From Parasitella parasitica (taxonomy: Eukaryota; Mucoromycota; Mucoromycetes; Mucorales; Mucoraceae): DNA of 35,105 bases. The DNA lies in contig MU619241.1 in the NCBI GenBank assembly GCA_025201805.1, positions 217,936-253,040 of the forward strand, written 5' to 3'. Below, in pieces: positions 1 to 10,717 of this stretch. The position numbers and the translations under genes were made by a program. Each line of letters starts with the position of its first letter. Position 1 is the first letter of the stretch. The notes under the pieces are model-generated. The model worked only from the letters and a program-made list of their open reading frames with translations. It did no database searches and was not told the DNA's origin.

Positions 1-71
1 TTTCCTTTGTAACACAGTTTCAATAATCCTGTTTATGGAAAATGTAAAGATGCTTCTCAAGTAAAACTAAA

Positions 72-101
72 GCAAGTACACCCAAGGCAAGTACACCCAA
101 G
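72..101. repeat. 15-bp direct repeat, two copies
   Basis: Two identical adjacent 15-bp units, 72-86 and 87-101 (GCAAGTACACCCAAG). A third, diverged start (CCAAGTAAACG) follows. No gene context is visible. A poly(A) run of about 20 follows at 161-182. This looks like simple tandem-repeat slippage. Confidence 0.6.
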
Positions 102-459
102 CCAAGTAAACGATGAATTACATACTCTTTATGTATAAAAGTAAACAAATAGAGGTAGTGCAAAAAAAAAAAAAAAAAAAAAGTATTGGGAACCAAGGTT
201 AGTATTGCCAGTTTTACATTATAGTACCGTTTTACATAAACCAGTTTAAAGTAGTGTGTCACGTATGTTTGCATGAATTAACTGAATACTTGGTTTTCAA
301 TATGCATGAAACACTAAAAGGCATGTAGCTAAATCAATCCAAGGTAATTTTTTTTTTATGTTCATGTTTTTTTCATGTTTATGTTCATGTGGATAAAAGT
401 GAGTATTGTACAATTTATTCATGCGAAATAGAAAAATTCTAATGTGTCTATATTTTGAT

Positions 460-707
460 TCAAGAGGAAGCTTGGGCTGCAGCTTGAGCACCAGCAAAAG
501 AATCCATAATGTGAGCAAAAAAAGCAGCCATACCGTTGATATCCTTGCGCCAATCACGACCTAACTCGCAAGCAACATCATACCAGTTCATGTGTTGAAC
601 TCTTTCTTTTTGCATTTTCAAACAAAAATGTCTTGGGGAAAACATTGCGAGATTAGTGGCAACAAGGCACAAAAGTAACGCTGAAACCATTGCCAATACC
701 TGAAAAA
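460..707 (-). CDS. Unrecognised protein, probable C-terminal exon with one hydrophobic segment
   Basis: The product is not recognised. An open frame on the minus strand ends in a stop at 460-462. Its N-terminal part is hydrophobic (MVSALLLCLVATNLAMF), which fits a single membrane segment. It is followed by a polar, amphipathic part (WYDVACELGRDWRKDI) and an Ala-rich tail. Reading the minus strand, a pyrimidine-rich stretch ending in CAG lies just before the frame at about 708, so this is plausibly the last exon of a longer membrane-protein gene whose upstream exons I could not assemble. The alternative is a free-standing 78-residue protein starting at the ATG at 696. A chance open frame is also possible. 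Confidence 0.35.
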
Positions 708-3449
708 TCTGTATCAGTCTCCTGAATGGATAATAAGTATGAGTATGTCATAACTGTTGAAACCTCATAAGAAAAAGGCCAAATAAATCTGGCAAATTTT
801 GATCAAGCCTAACCATTTAAAAAGATTTGGACGCAAAATCTTGATATCAGGAAGCATGAGACTTTAATAACTACTTTTAAGAAAGACAACCAAAATGGCG
901 GGGATGCTAAAGTTTTAATATCCTTAAAAAATCCGTAGCATTGATCAGGTTAGTAGATACATATATATATATGGGTAATAAAAACTTGGTACATTTGGCA
1001 ATTGTGTGTTGAGCTCGCACACTGCATATTTCAGTACTCACTTCTTTGGACGTGTGGCTATATTAAGCATGGGTTTTTGTGAGCAATATTCGATCGTTTG
1101 TCAGACTCAAACCCTATGTTGAATGTGTGGCCAGTAATTCTAACATTTCATACATTTGCATAGCTAATAAGCGATTTGACAAAATGATTCTGGCCCTCCT
1201 CTCACATGTTTTGACAAAATAGACTAGAGACTTACATAACGTTCCTTGAAAAAAATAAAAAAAAGGTAGCAGTATATTCTAATCGCTGACACATAGAGGC
1301 AGTAAGTAGAAACCATCACTGTTCGAGCTTTTGCGCCGATCGAGGGGTTGGACCTTTTCCATGAGGCGACGATCCGGGGCTTCCTTTCATGCTCATCTAT
1401 CAAAGGTTGATTTATTACTGCTAATTTTTAAAGTTAAGCATGCACTACAGCTATGGGATCAAACTTTATCTCATATTCAGTTAACCGGAGAAGCCTATTT
1501 ATGGCGAGGTTGCAGAAATCAAGGAAATTCAAGAAGTGGCCTCCTTCTCCCGCCTTGGACCTTCGGTAAATATTCTTGATAAAAAACAAAAAAAAAGGAG
1601 AAATGACCAAAAAATCATGCCACTTTTTTTCATATCCTGTCCCATGCTTTGTATTAAAAGAACAAGGGATTGCTTCTAAATGCATGAAGGATTGCTAGAA
1701 AAAAAATCCCTTGCTTTCATTTTATATGAGGGGCAAGTCGGCTAAGGGGAGATATTTTGGTAACAACTCACGTCCTTTTTTCGTGTAAATTGCTGGAAGC
1801 CTATGATTTTTAGCACAGATACTATCTTAAATTTTAAAGTAAACAACTATAAATTCCTATAACAACGACTGCTACTTGGCTGATGCTGTTAGGTATTGGT
1901 ATGGCCATAAGCTCGGGCAGTTGATTGTTGTGATCCAAATGCAAGCAATCGGTTTTGTAGCCTTAATTAAGCAAAGGACTTGTTGCGATATTGTATATAT
2001 GCAGGATAGCTTGTCTTTTAGAAATATCATGGAATCACCCTTCTTAAAACGTCATTTTCATGTTGTATACATCAAAATGTATGACAAATAATTAGTAATC
2101 GGTCGTCTCGCTTGAAGGACTACTCCTTGCCTTGCTAAATGATTCCTCGTTGACACCTCCCTTGAGTTATGTTTAGGAGAAAACGTAGCTTTTATCGAAT
2201 CGAAAGGGACACTGAAACAATGCTTATTATGTCTGTATATCTTAGGGAACATTATTTAAATATGTGTAGATGCATGTATATTCTGCTTGGCTAATCTTCG
2301 AGTAAGGCATATATCAATCACACTGCAACTCCCACAAACAGGCGCGCAAGATATGATCAAGCTATAGCATAGCGGAAAACTCACCCGGAAATTAGTTGAC
2401 AAATAATTTACATTAACAAGACAATCTCTTTTCAGGAGACAGGCAGAGAGAAGCAAGTAGGGAACAAGTCGCTTCCAGATGACAAGGAGTATAGCGGATG
2501 ATTCATTAAATTAAAAAAGAACTATAATGTTTAACCGCAAAACACAAGAAATGTTTGATTTGTTGTTTGCATGCTATAAGCCATAGGGAGACAATGGCAA
2601 GGTTTATAATGAAATGGGTATATAAATACATGCAAAACAGGGGCAGACTATCACAAAGTTTATCCAGTCCTGTAGAGAGATTCTCCTAAAAAGCACTGAA
2701 GTGGTTTTCAAATGGCACAATGTCTTAATTATGGTTAAAGCAATTTGGCATGTTTGTAAAAATAAAAAATAAAAAAACACACTTTTGACGCACAGATAGT
2801 ATGTCAATTACTAATTTTCACGATAAGCTTGGTTTGCTTCTGTCTCTGGCTTTGCTTCCTCCTCGCGTCTCCTTTCTTTTGCTCTCATGTGCAAAGCTAA
2901 AACTCTCTGATCCGACATAGCTACTTGCCAGCTTATCGTGAACGCCCTTTTGCGCCATAATAGTTACATATTCTCTTTTAAGTTGCATGTTTACATATAC
3001 CATGTGCAAACCATAAAAAAAAAAACGCTGCTCAATCACTCTACATACTACATTTGTATCGCATACATACTTTTTTTCGGTTTTAAGCCATGAATATATA
3101 CCTGACGACCATTGCATTTTTACGGGCTCTTGATAAAATAGGTAATAAAAATGAGATTTATTCTATTCTATCCCTCTTTATGTTTCTACGCCCCTGCATT
3201 GCACACGAATGACTACAAAAATACGTAAAAAGAAGACATGTATTTGCTGACTCCGTTAAACATCAATACTATCATCAACGCAGGAAAAAAAAAAAAAACT
3301 ATTTAACTATACCATAATAAACTAGAAATTTCGTCTCTCTCTTTTTTTCTTCTTTTGTCGTTGCATCATTTCACTTGATATCTTCCCTTTTTGCTCTGTA
3401 TATTAAGAAATCTATATAACCACCCTATACCCATTATTGTTGTCAAAAT
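708..3449. other. Long gene-poor stretch
   Basis: About 2.7 kb with no recognisable coding sequence on either strand. Open frames here (for example 1331-1579 plus, 1876-2091 plus, 2818-3117 minus) are short, lack known motifs and do not join by splicing into a known family. A short TA repeat lies near 960-972. A 13-bp inverted repeat is described separately. The last 150 bp (CT-rich from about 3331, TATATAA at 3413-3419) is probably the promoter and leader of the WOPR gene at 3450. Confidence 0.5.
2817..2942. repeat. 13-bp perfect inverted repeat bounding 126 bp
   Basis: TTCACGATAAGCT at 2817-2829 is matched exactly by its reverse complement at 2930-2942, with about 100 bp between. The arms face inward like terminal inverted repeats of a small non-autonomous DNA element. 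No target-site duplication is visible outside the arms. It could be a MITE remnant, a hairpin-forming site or chance. Confidence 0.4.
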
Positions 3450-5338
3450 ATGCCAATTACTGAAACTTTTTCTGGGTTCATCGAAACCACAACGGACGCA
3501 TTACTAATTTTTGAAGCCTGCCGCAGAGGAATGCTGCCGAAAATCAGCCGAAGACTGCAAGATCGAGAACGAGGATCTATTAAATCAGGCACCGTGTTTG
3601 TTTTTGATGAAAAAGATTCTGGCAAGTCAATGAATCCATGTATTTCTAGGCAACGTTCTAACCTTGATATCAGGTATTAAGCGTTGGACAGACGGTCTCG
3701 TCTGGAGCCCTTCTCGCATCCTTGGAAACTTCTTGATCTATCGTGAGCTGGATGGACGCGAATCGCTATATCAGAAATTGCCGATAGAGTATGATTCGCC
3801 CTATCTGCCTATTCCAGCACAACAGCATCAGCAGCAGCAATTAGGTATTCAGGACGCACTGGAGCCCCATTTAGGAGAGCTTTCCAATGAGGAAAGAGAG
3901 AGAGAGCGTAACCTAGTCGGATCTCTCACAGACACGTACAAGTTCAGAAAAGGAGGACTCATAAAAAAGACAATTAGCATCCATTTGAATGGATCTACAC
4001 AGCATATGATCAGCTATTATACTAGATCAGACGTGCTCGAAGGAAGATTAGCCACTCCGTCTTCTGTTTCTGACTTGTCCAGCCTGCAAATCTCTCCTGA
4101 ACTTTTACTAAAGCAGAGTTTCCGTGTACCTCCATCAGTTGAATTTGCAGAATTAATGCTGAAGAGACCCAGCTTGTCGCCATCCTCAACCAACTCGTCT
4201 GCGTCCACTACAACCGGAAACACAGTCTATAGGAAATTCTCTTGTGCTGCCGCCACTCCAAAGCATCACTCTCCATATGAAATCCAGCATCGAGCACGAG
4301 TCAGCGAAGATTACCAGTCTTTGTGTAAGTATATCTGCATATTAAGGTTACATTGCATTTTAATGTTTGAAAAAGAACGTGCATTGAACATTATTTCCTT
4401 TTTCACTATTAGCCTTGGATCATTCCAGAAGACTTAGTTTCGAATCCATCAGCGACAATAGGAAGTATGCCAGAGTAAGCGTCCGCGACCAACATGAGTC
4501 TTCCCGCAGACGCTCCTCGTTCTTCCTGCCATCTAACGAATCACGAGCATCCTCTTTGAGTGTGAATACGGGTAGAACCGCTTCCTTTTCTCCTCTGCCT
4601 CTACCAACCCGCCCTCCTCATTACCTACATCAGCAGCAGCAGCAGCAGCAGCAGCATCATGAGGGAAAAAATATGCTAGCTCCTACCTCACCACTTAACG
4701 ACACTTGTACCAGGTATTTATCGACTCATTTCTGAATATTTTATATATCACTAAGCCCCTATAACAGAACCTCGAGTGCCATGAACGGCAGCAGCAGAGC
4801 ATCTTTCAATACAACCGACCTTTTCCCTTCAAACAGATCCTTGAGCCAACAGCGCTATCATCAGCCTTCAGTTTCCAATGATATTATGACCAAGAGTAAT
4901 TTTAGGCTAGATGAACAAGAACCTTTCTCTTCTCCTTTTCGTTTCCAAAAGCATGAAAATAGCCATGTCCCTTCTGCGTATGAGCGAAATAACGGCCCCT
5001 CGCTTCCCTCTCCTTCCAGCTTGATCTGGTCATCCAGCAGCGCTAATGTGCATCATCCGCAACAGGAATACCACGAAAGTAGTGATAAAACAATGTACTT
5101 TAGTCGCCCATCCCCACCGCCATTGTCCCAGACAACAGCCACATCGCCCTTGTCATTGGAGCCCACGAGCACCTACAGCAGCCCCACCGGCACCTACTAT
5201 CATCGATACGACAAGCAGCAAGCGAACAATGAAAATAACAGCACCAAATGCTACCCTTCTTTTTCCTCTTCAAACACCATGTTCAATTCCCGAAATTCTA
5301 TCCATCAGCAACTCTTCTCTTCTGGTAACAACATTTAA
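3450..5338 (+). CDS. Gti1/Pac2 (WOPR-domain) transcription regulator
   Basis: WOPR proteins (Wor1, Ryp1, Sge1, Gti1, Pac2) are fungal DNA-binding regulators of morphology, development and, in some species, host interaction. Proposed exons are 3450-3621, 3674-4324, 4413-4713 and 4768-5338, giving 564 residues. The two halves of the WOPR domain are clear: residues about 5-85 (TFSGFIETTTDALLIFEACR, then the RWTDGLVWSPSRI block) and about 145-187 (YKFRKGGLIKKTIS, then ISYYTRSDV). A short Gln-rich linker separates them. The rest is Ser/Pro-rich, disordered and carries a polyglutamine run coded by CAG repeats near 4631-4655. The first intron splits the invariant GIKRW block and starts with GC, not GT (GCAAGT at 3622), ending in CAG at 3673. 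The other two introns are GT-AG. The start ATG lies four codons before the domain, as is usual in this family. The family call is secure; which paralogue it is (Gti1, Pac2 or Wor1-like) is open. Confidence 0.93.
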
Positions 5339-5722
5339 TTTATTGATATTTTGTATATAGCGGTATATACAGTTAATATGCACTGATCAAATCAGCAAAA
5401 AAAAAGTTCATGCAAGTTTCCAAAGTAAAATAACCTTATGACACAGTCTCTCTCTTTACATACACCACTATATGATATTCACGCTCTTTTTAACCATTAA
5501 ATAATATTGCTATTTGTATGCTTAAATAATAAAATATAAATCTCAATGTAAAAAGAAGCTTCGGCTATAGCATATATTACTCCTTTATCGCTGACAGCTT
5601 TTATGTGAGGTATGCAGCAGGCATTTGATACATCCTAGATAAAGTATAATTCACATTTGTATCTCTGAGGCCCTGAATACATCGTTTGCCGTTGATGTCG
5701 AATTTATTAAATGGAAATGCTA
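5339..5722. other. Convergent 3' intergenic region
   Basis: 384 bp between the stop codons of the WOPR gene (+) and the alpha-galactosidase gene (-). It is AT-rich with several AATAAA-like stretches (for example near 5524-5536) that could serve as poly(A) signals. No gene is seen. Confidence 0.5.
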
Positions 5723-7912
5723 TCATGCCTTTTGCGCTAAATGCACCACAACGCTGCTGTATGCCTTGGAGGTCAACCAGGGTAAACTAAGGCCCTTATT
5801 CATCAAGGCTGAACCTGACATTGTTCCAATAAACTCTGGTTTTTTTGGTTCTCTGCTCCAAATCCTAACATTGTACAAGGCATATGCAACAAGTCCCCTT
5901 AGTCGAACTGGACTTAAAGGGATCCAAAACGCGCTATATTGACGGAATGCAAGCACAACGCCAGCGTCTCCTGCTGGTGTAGTTGTTTGAGTAACAGCAG
6001 TGTACGCTGAAGGCTTGTATGAGGGCACAACAAGCCATTCCAAGTTGCCCATCTGTAAAATGTCTCTGAATTCCTTGTATAGGGATATCCATCCTTCGTA
6101 TTGTTCCAATTCAGACTTGGACAGACTATTAAGGTTGGATCCAATACCCAAGGCCCCCATGAAAGACACATGAAAGCGATACGAAATAGGAATTTGCGTA
6201 TAATTGTCATCGTTTGGAGAATCTGTCACCCAGCAACTCATTGAATTAGACGGCATGGTCAAAGACGCACCATATTGAATTATGATTCGAGCGTCAGGTC
6301 TTGTATTATCACTTGGCCAACAAGATTCAGTTTTTTTCAGAATTGAGAGGTCTGCGCGACCACCGCCACTGCAGCAGGTTTCGATGCGAATCAAATCGGT
6401 AGCCAGCTTTACTTTTGCAATCAATTGGTTAAACACACGCACATGCTCTGTCCAAACTGCTTTGTCGAACTCAGAACCAGCTTCTGATATGGGTCGGTTC
6501 ATGTCCCATTTAATGTAATCAACACCCACTGATTTCACCGTTGATATGATCCTCTCCAACAAGTATTCTTGCACCTCTGGCCTTGTTATATCCAGCACTA
6601 GCTGGTTTCGTTCTAAATGTCTCGTGCGCTCAGGATAATGATAGACCCAGTCTGGATGCTTTCGGTATAAATCCGAATCAGGATTGACCATCTCAGGCTC
6701 AAACCAGAGGCCAAACAGCATACCAAGGCTATGAACGTGATCCGCGAGTGGCTTCAGCCCATGTGGAAACTTGGCGACATCATAAAACCAATCACCCAAG
6801 CCTGCCCTATCTGAATTACGTCCACGGAACCATCCATCATCCAACACAAAGAGCTCTGCTCCAAGATTTGCAGCCTTTTGTGCCATTTCCTTTTGATTTT
6901 CGAATGTAACACCAAAACCATAAGCTTCCCATCCATTATACAAGACTGGTGCGACATGTTTAGGATCTCTGACCAGCGATTTATCTTTGTTGTCCCTGAT
7001 ATGGTTTGTTAAGCATCGACGAGCCCCTGATAAGCCTTCTGTGGTGAATCCTGCGACAAATTCCGGCAATTCAAATGTGGTGTCTCGTAAATGATGCTCG
7101 AAATCACGATCGTTCATACCACCTGTGATGGCAACTTTGCCTTGTATATCTGTATGTAATTCAATCGCCCAGTTACCGCTCCATCCCAGAGACCCAAAAT
7201 AAACTTGGCAATCGCTGTGTTCGCCATCGCTGACGTGATCTTTAACGGCAAAATAAGGATATGCTTGAGCCGAAGGGATTCCCCTAGTCGATTGTAATAC
7301 ATGAGATGTTCCAGGTTCCAAGGAATGTATCTGCACTTGAGTTTCAGCAGCCCAAGCACCTGCTAAAGTAATCAACTCACGCTGGCAGCTATTTGCAGGT
7401 GGAGGAATGTGCCATGCAGCAGTGTGTGCTTTCGTTAACACAAGCGTTTCCTCACCCGAAGCATGTACAGTGGCTGTCCGGATAACCAAGTCGTTTTCTA
7501 TGTCCAATGCATATTTGAGTTTGATCCTGCATCCTGTGTGAGCCTTATCTTCTAACGTAATCACCAGCTCGGTTGCCTCGTCATTGACTTGGCCCTCGGT
7601 GAACGTTAAATCTAGCTCGCGAGTTCCATTTTCAAACTGAATTCGCATCAAGTCAGGCCCGTAGCGAAGGCCTCCAAATACAGGAAACTCTTCTGATGTT
7701 GAGGTGATGGCCGGGTCTTGTGAACTTCTTTCTGATGGCATCTTGTTGTCAAGGTCTATATCCGTAAAAGTTACTAGGCGAGAGCCCCAATACAGATTCA
7801 ACACAAGGCCCGTATCCTTGTCGACGCCTATAACGTAGGTGGTGTTTGCGGTAGAAAGAAACCAAGCGTGTTTACCTTTGTGGTATGATATTCCAGGCTT
7901 TAATATGAGCAT
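5723..7912 (-). CDS. Alpha-galactosidase, glycoside hydrolase family 36
   Basis: A single uninterrupted 729-residue frame, typical in length for GH36. GH36 enzymes hydrolyse terminal alpha-1,6-galactose from raffinose, stachyose or melibiose by a retaining mechanism. Family landmarks are all present: the N-terminal beta-supersandwich, FVLDDGWFRGRNSD near residue 355, GLWFEPEMVNPDSDLY near 401, the nucleophile Asp470 in KWDMNR, the CCSGGGRADLSIL block near 513 and the acid/base Asp535 in SDNTRPDAR. No signal peptide or membrane segment is visible at the N-terminus, so the enzyme is probably intracellular and would act on imported oligosaccharides. The ATG at 7912 directly precedes the conserved start region. 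All other confidently assigned genes here have introns, so the lack of any, together with the resemblance to bacterial-type GH36, leaves room for an ancient bacterial origin. That is inference. Confidence 0.95.
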   Translation of the reverse strand: MLILKPGISYHKGKHAWFLSTANTTYVIGVDKDTGLVLNLYWGSRLVTFTDIDLDNKMPSERSSQDPAITSTSEEFPVFGGLRYGPDLMRIQFENGTRELDLTFTEGQVNDEATELVITLEDKAHTGCRIKLKYALDIENDLVIRTATVHASGEETLVLTKAHTAAWHIPPPANSCQRELITLAGAWAAETQVQIHSLEPGTSHVLQSTRGIPSAQAYPYFAVKDHVSDGEHSDCQVYFGSLGWSGNWAIELHTDIQGKVAITGGMNDRDFEHHLRDTTFELPEFVAGFTTEGLSGARRCLTNHIRDNKDKSLVRDPKHVAPVLYNGWEAYGFGVTFENQKEMAQKAANLGAELFVLDDGWFRGRNSDRAGLGDWFYDVAKFPHGLKPLADHVHSLGMLFGLWFEPEMVNPDSDLYRKHPDWVYHYPERTRHLERNQLVLDITRPEVQEYLLERIISTVKSVGVDYIKWDMNRPISEAGSEFDKAVWTEHVRVFNQLIAKVKLATDLIRIETCCSGGGRADLSILKKTESCWPSDNTRPDARIIIQYGASLTMPSNSMSCWVTDSPNDDNYTQIPISYRFHVSFMGALGIGSNLNSLSKSELEQYEGWISLYKEFRDILQMGNLEWLVVPSYKPSAYTAVTQTTTPAGDAGVVLAFRQYSAFWIPLSPVRLRGLVAYALYNVRIWSREPKKPEFIGTMSGSALMNKGLSLPWLTSKAYSSVVVHLAQKA

Positions 7913-9638
7913 AATAAATCCAAAGAAAAAGAGGGGTATGTATAATGCGAATATGACCTATGGATTAAATTAATGCGAAATTGGGGTTTCCGTATGGACC
8001 TGTGCAACTCGTATCATTTGATTCCGGGTGTGCATTTTCAACATGAGAGGGCACTGCAAAATGTTTGGTATTTAGACGGTATACGAGTCATGAAATGTTG
8101 TTGAACCTTTCCCCACTTTGATTAATTCTTTCCCTTCCCTGCGCTAGTGAAGCAGGCCTTTTCGCTAATAGACTAAATAAAAATTTGGGCGTCTTCCAGT
8201 GTAGAAGGTCTTGTCAGACAAGTACCAACAGGCTGGGTTCTTTATATCCAGTTGTAAAGTAGAACAGCTAGTCAAACCTGTACCATCTTTTCCATAATAT
8301 AGGAATGGTTCAAAAGTGTCTGCCTTTGCAAAGCCATCGTAGGTTTTAGGCGCCTGCTTTTGTTTTGTTTGCTCTACGTGAACTTTAGTGTGTTATTGTC
8401 AGAAAAAAGACAAAAACTGTAAGAAAACATTGTTTAGCGATCTCAAACACAAAAAAAAAGTAATATAAAGTAATGCATTGGACTAGAAGGTACTTTTTTT
8501 TTATTACATTATTGCATAGCTTAGAGCAAGTTTTTGTACTTTTTAAGTTGACATCCGATGAAGGTAACGCTTTTTTTCGGAAAAGTATTTTTCAAATTAA
8601 AAGCGTGAGATCTTCAGGCCATATAAAGACATGAAAGTACTACCATTGGAAAGCCAAGAAGCATAATATTTAAATAGACTAAACTTTAATTGTTTTTCTC
8701 TTGAATTGGGTAAGATATAGCTTCTCAAAGCTAATACTTTCTTAAGAAAACTGATTTTCTTTGATAGCGGAGGTTAAACGCGTCCAAAACCAGGAAGGAA
8801 AACTTCTATCAAAACTCCATTTGGACATTTCGAAAACAAAATTACTTTTTTAAGACAAGATATCGTCCTCTGATACTATGCATACCACGGCTGTCAGTCT
8901 ATGATAATAGCTGTACATTTGGGCACGCTACACTATGGTGTTATTTTCATAATTCCCGTATGCTTATGGAAGGAGTTCTGCCGAAAAACCTCAAAAACAG
9001 ATTAAGAGGAAAAAATTAACATTTTGCTTAATCAAAGCGCATTGCCAGTCTTTCAGATCATGGAATGGTCTTTTACGATCATTTTCCTCTAATATATGAC
9101 ATAGTAAAAAGTTGCATTTTTGGGGTCAAAATTGAGGATAATGCATAATCAATGATTTTGGATGTGTGGATACAAGGAAAAAATCGAAAAAATTGATGAT
9201 TTTGCATCGAAAAAAAAATCATGCTCAAATTGCACCAAAATCATATATAATGTAGTTTTTTCCCAATGGATACTATTTCTGGTGTTTTCAGGGCACTTTT
9301 AACAAAAAAAAATCGGTCAAAAAATGGCACACAAAGCTAAAGTTCTTGCTTTTAGGCTGTAAAAAGACTTATCTGGAGATGGTATTACGTCAATATCAAT
9401 TCTAATACATAACACAGCTCTGTAAAGCAACTATTCTTGATACCGCAAGTATGCCTTTCTTCATATTAATGTGAAAAAACAGGTGTGGCCCTTCGAGTTT
9501 GAAGTATAAGAGGATAATCAATGGATACTTTGCTGCAAAAAACCCTTGTTATTTGTGAATAATTCTATATTACCGTTGTTACTTATAATAGTGCTTAATG
9601 CCAGTTCAAAGAGCTCCTTTTTTTTTGTGATTTTATTG
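7913..9638. other. AT-rich gene-free stretch
   Basis: About 1.7 kb with no credible coding sequence on either strand. The first few hundred bases are probably the promoter of the alpha-galactosidase gene. A 13-bp perfect palindrome CTTGTCAGACAAG lies at 8210-8222. From about 9100 to 9310 the sequence is rich in repeated short words such as AAAATCAT, TGATTTT and AAAAAATCG, which looks like old decayed repeat DNA. No LTR or transposon protein could be recognised in it. Confidence 0.45.
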
Positions 9639-10123
9639 CTAAACATGTGGAATAGAAAGCAAAATAGAGGTTTGAATTGAGGTTGAGGGTAATTTTACTA
9701 ACAAAACTTCAGCTTCAGCTGCTAGTTGCACTTCGAGATCGTTCCGAGCGGCTTCAGACTCTGCCAATGCTGTTTTCAATTGCGCAATTTCAGCATGGAC
9801 AGTTTCCAACCGGGCTATTCTATTTCTTACTTCAATCATAATAGCAGAAATGTTGATGTCGCCTTTGCAAAAGGCAGGTGACATATTTGTGATTCCAAAA
9901 TCGGTCGAAATAGCTTCGATCAAACAATTTTGGGGAGATATGTTGCTGGGAGTTAAACGGGAGAGACCATTTTCTTTGTTTTCAGCAGTTGAGTGGTGTT
10001 GAAAGCAAAAAAAAAAAGTGGAGACAGTGATGAACTTGGTCGATTTTGACTAGGAGAAAAAGGATCAACAGAGCTTGGCTGGCTTGGAGAGATTTTCTCG
10101 AGCGGGTTGTTGTTTTTGCTAAT
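9639..10123 (-). pseudogene. Gag-like / ORF1 coiled-coil fragment, broken
   Basis: Reading the minus strand from 10123, a Ser/Pro-rich stretch (begins SKNNNPLEKISPSQPSS) leads into a later segment with a long heptad-rich coiled coil (ARLETVHAEIAQLKTALAES) and stops at 9639-9641. Three things suggest a dead copy. The expected initiator position reads ATT instead of ATG. The Ser/Pro segment and the coiled-coil segment are in different frames, with the change at or near an 11-T run (10007-10017). No zinc knuckle follows. Position just downstream of a probable LTR, and the composition, suggest a retroelement gag or ORF1. The protein itself has no catalytic motif, so this rests on context. A broken host coiled-coil gene is the alternative. 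Confidence 0.4.
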
Positions 10124-10392
10124 AATTGTAGATATATATACGTTTGGGTCAATTTTGGTATGTCAAAACAAGTCAGTATAATGAATCTGCCAACGAGTTG
10201 CACTTTTATCAGAAATACATCTTTTGGATGTATTTATAATATACCAACATTATGTGCTAATGTCATAATGTAAGACTGTAACTAAGATTTACTGTATTAG
10301 AGCTTGCGGTGTAAACCCTTGATTTACCCACGCACATTGGCTTTAGCCCCTTGATCTGACTACAAGCCCTATAGCATGTTATTGAGATAACA
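10124..10392 (-). repeat. Probable long terminal repeat (single copy, right-hand limit approximate)
   Basis: On the minus strand the sequence begins TGTTAT at 10392, directly after a purine-rich tract (ATGGGGGTGG) that resembles a polypurine tract, 325 bp after the pol stop codon. TGTTATCTCAATAACA (10377-10392) is itself an inverted repeat, as LTR tips often are. A TATAAATA box lies at 10231-10238 (minus strand), placed as in an LTR promoter. The far end could not be fixed because no second LTR copy is present in the window. I put it just before the gag-like frame. Confidence 0.35.
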
Positions 10393-10717
10393 CCACCCCC
10401 ATACCAACATACGCATTATGTGGAAGAGAGAGAGAAACCATAGCGGTAGATAGTTACAGTAGTAGTTGTGAACGCAGGAGTAGTAGGCCGACATAACAAA
10501 AAAAGAAAAAAGGAAATAAAAACGCAATCATCCAACATTTAGCAGTGCCTGTGCTTGATTTAGTTAGTGCTGCAGGCACTGGATAATTCACATAGCTGTA
10601 AACGCTGACATATACAATAATTTGATTTTCACGGCAACTATTAAAAACCTCAAAGTATTCCAAAAACCCAGTCTGAAACAGAATGTTAATCAAGAAAAGG
10701 TATAACCATAATAAACG

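Noticed and set aside
1331-1579. 82-residue plus-strand frame
   Set aside because: No homology recognised, Arg-rich start from chance composition, no splice or promoter context.
5914-7359. Several minus- and plus-strand frames overlapping the alpha-galactosidase
   Set aside because: They are shadows of the long GH36 frame, which contains all catalytic motifs.
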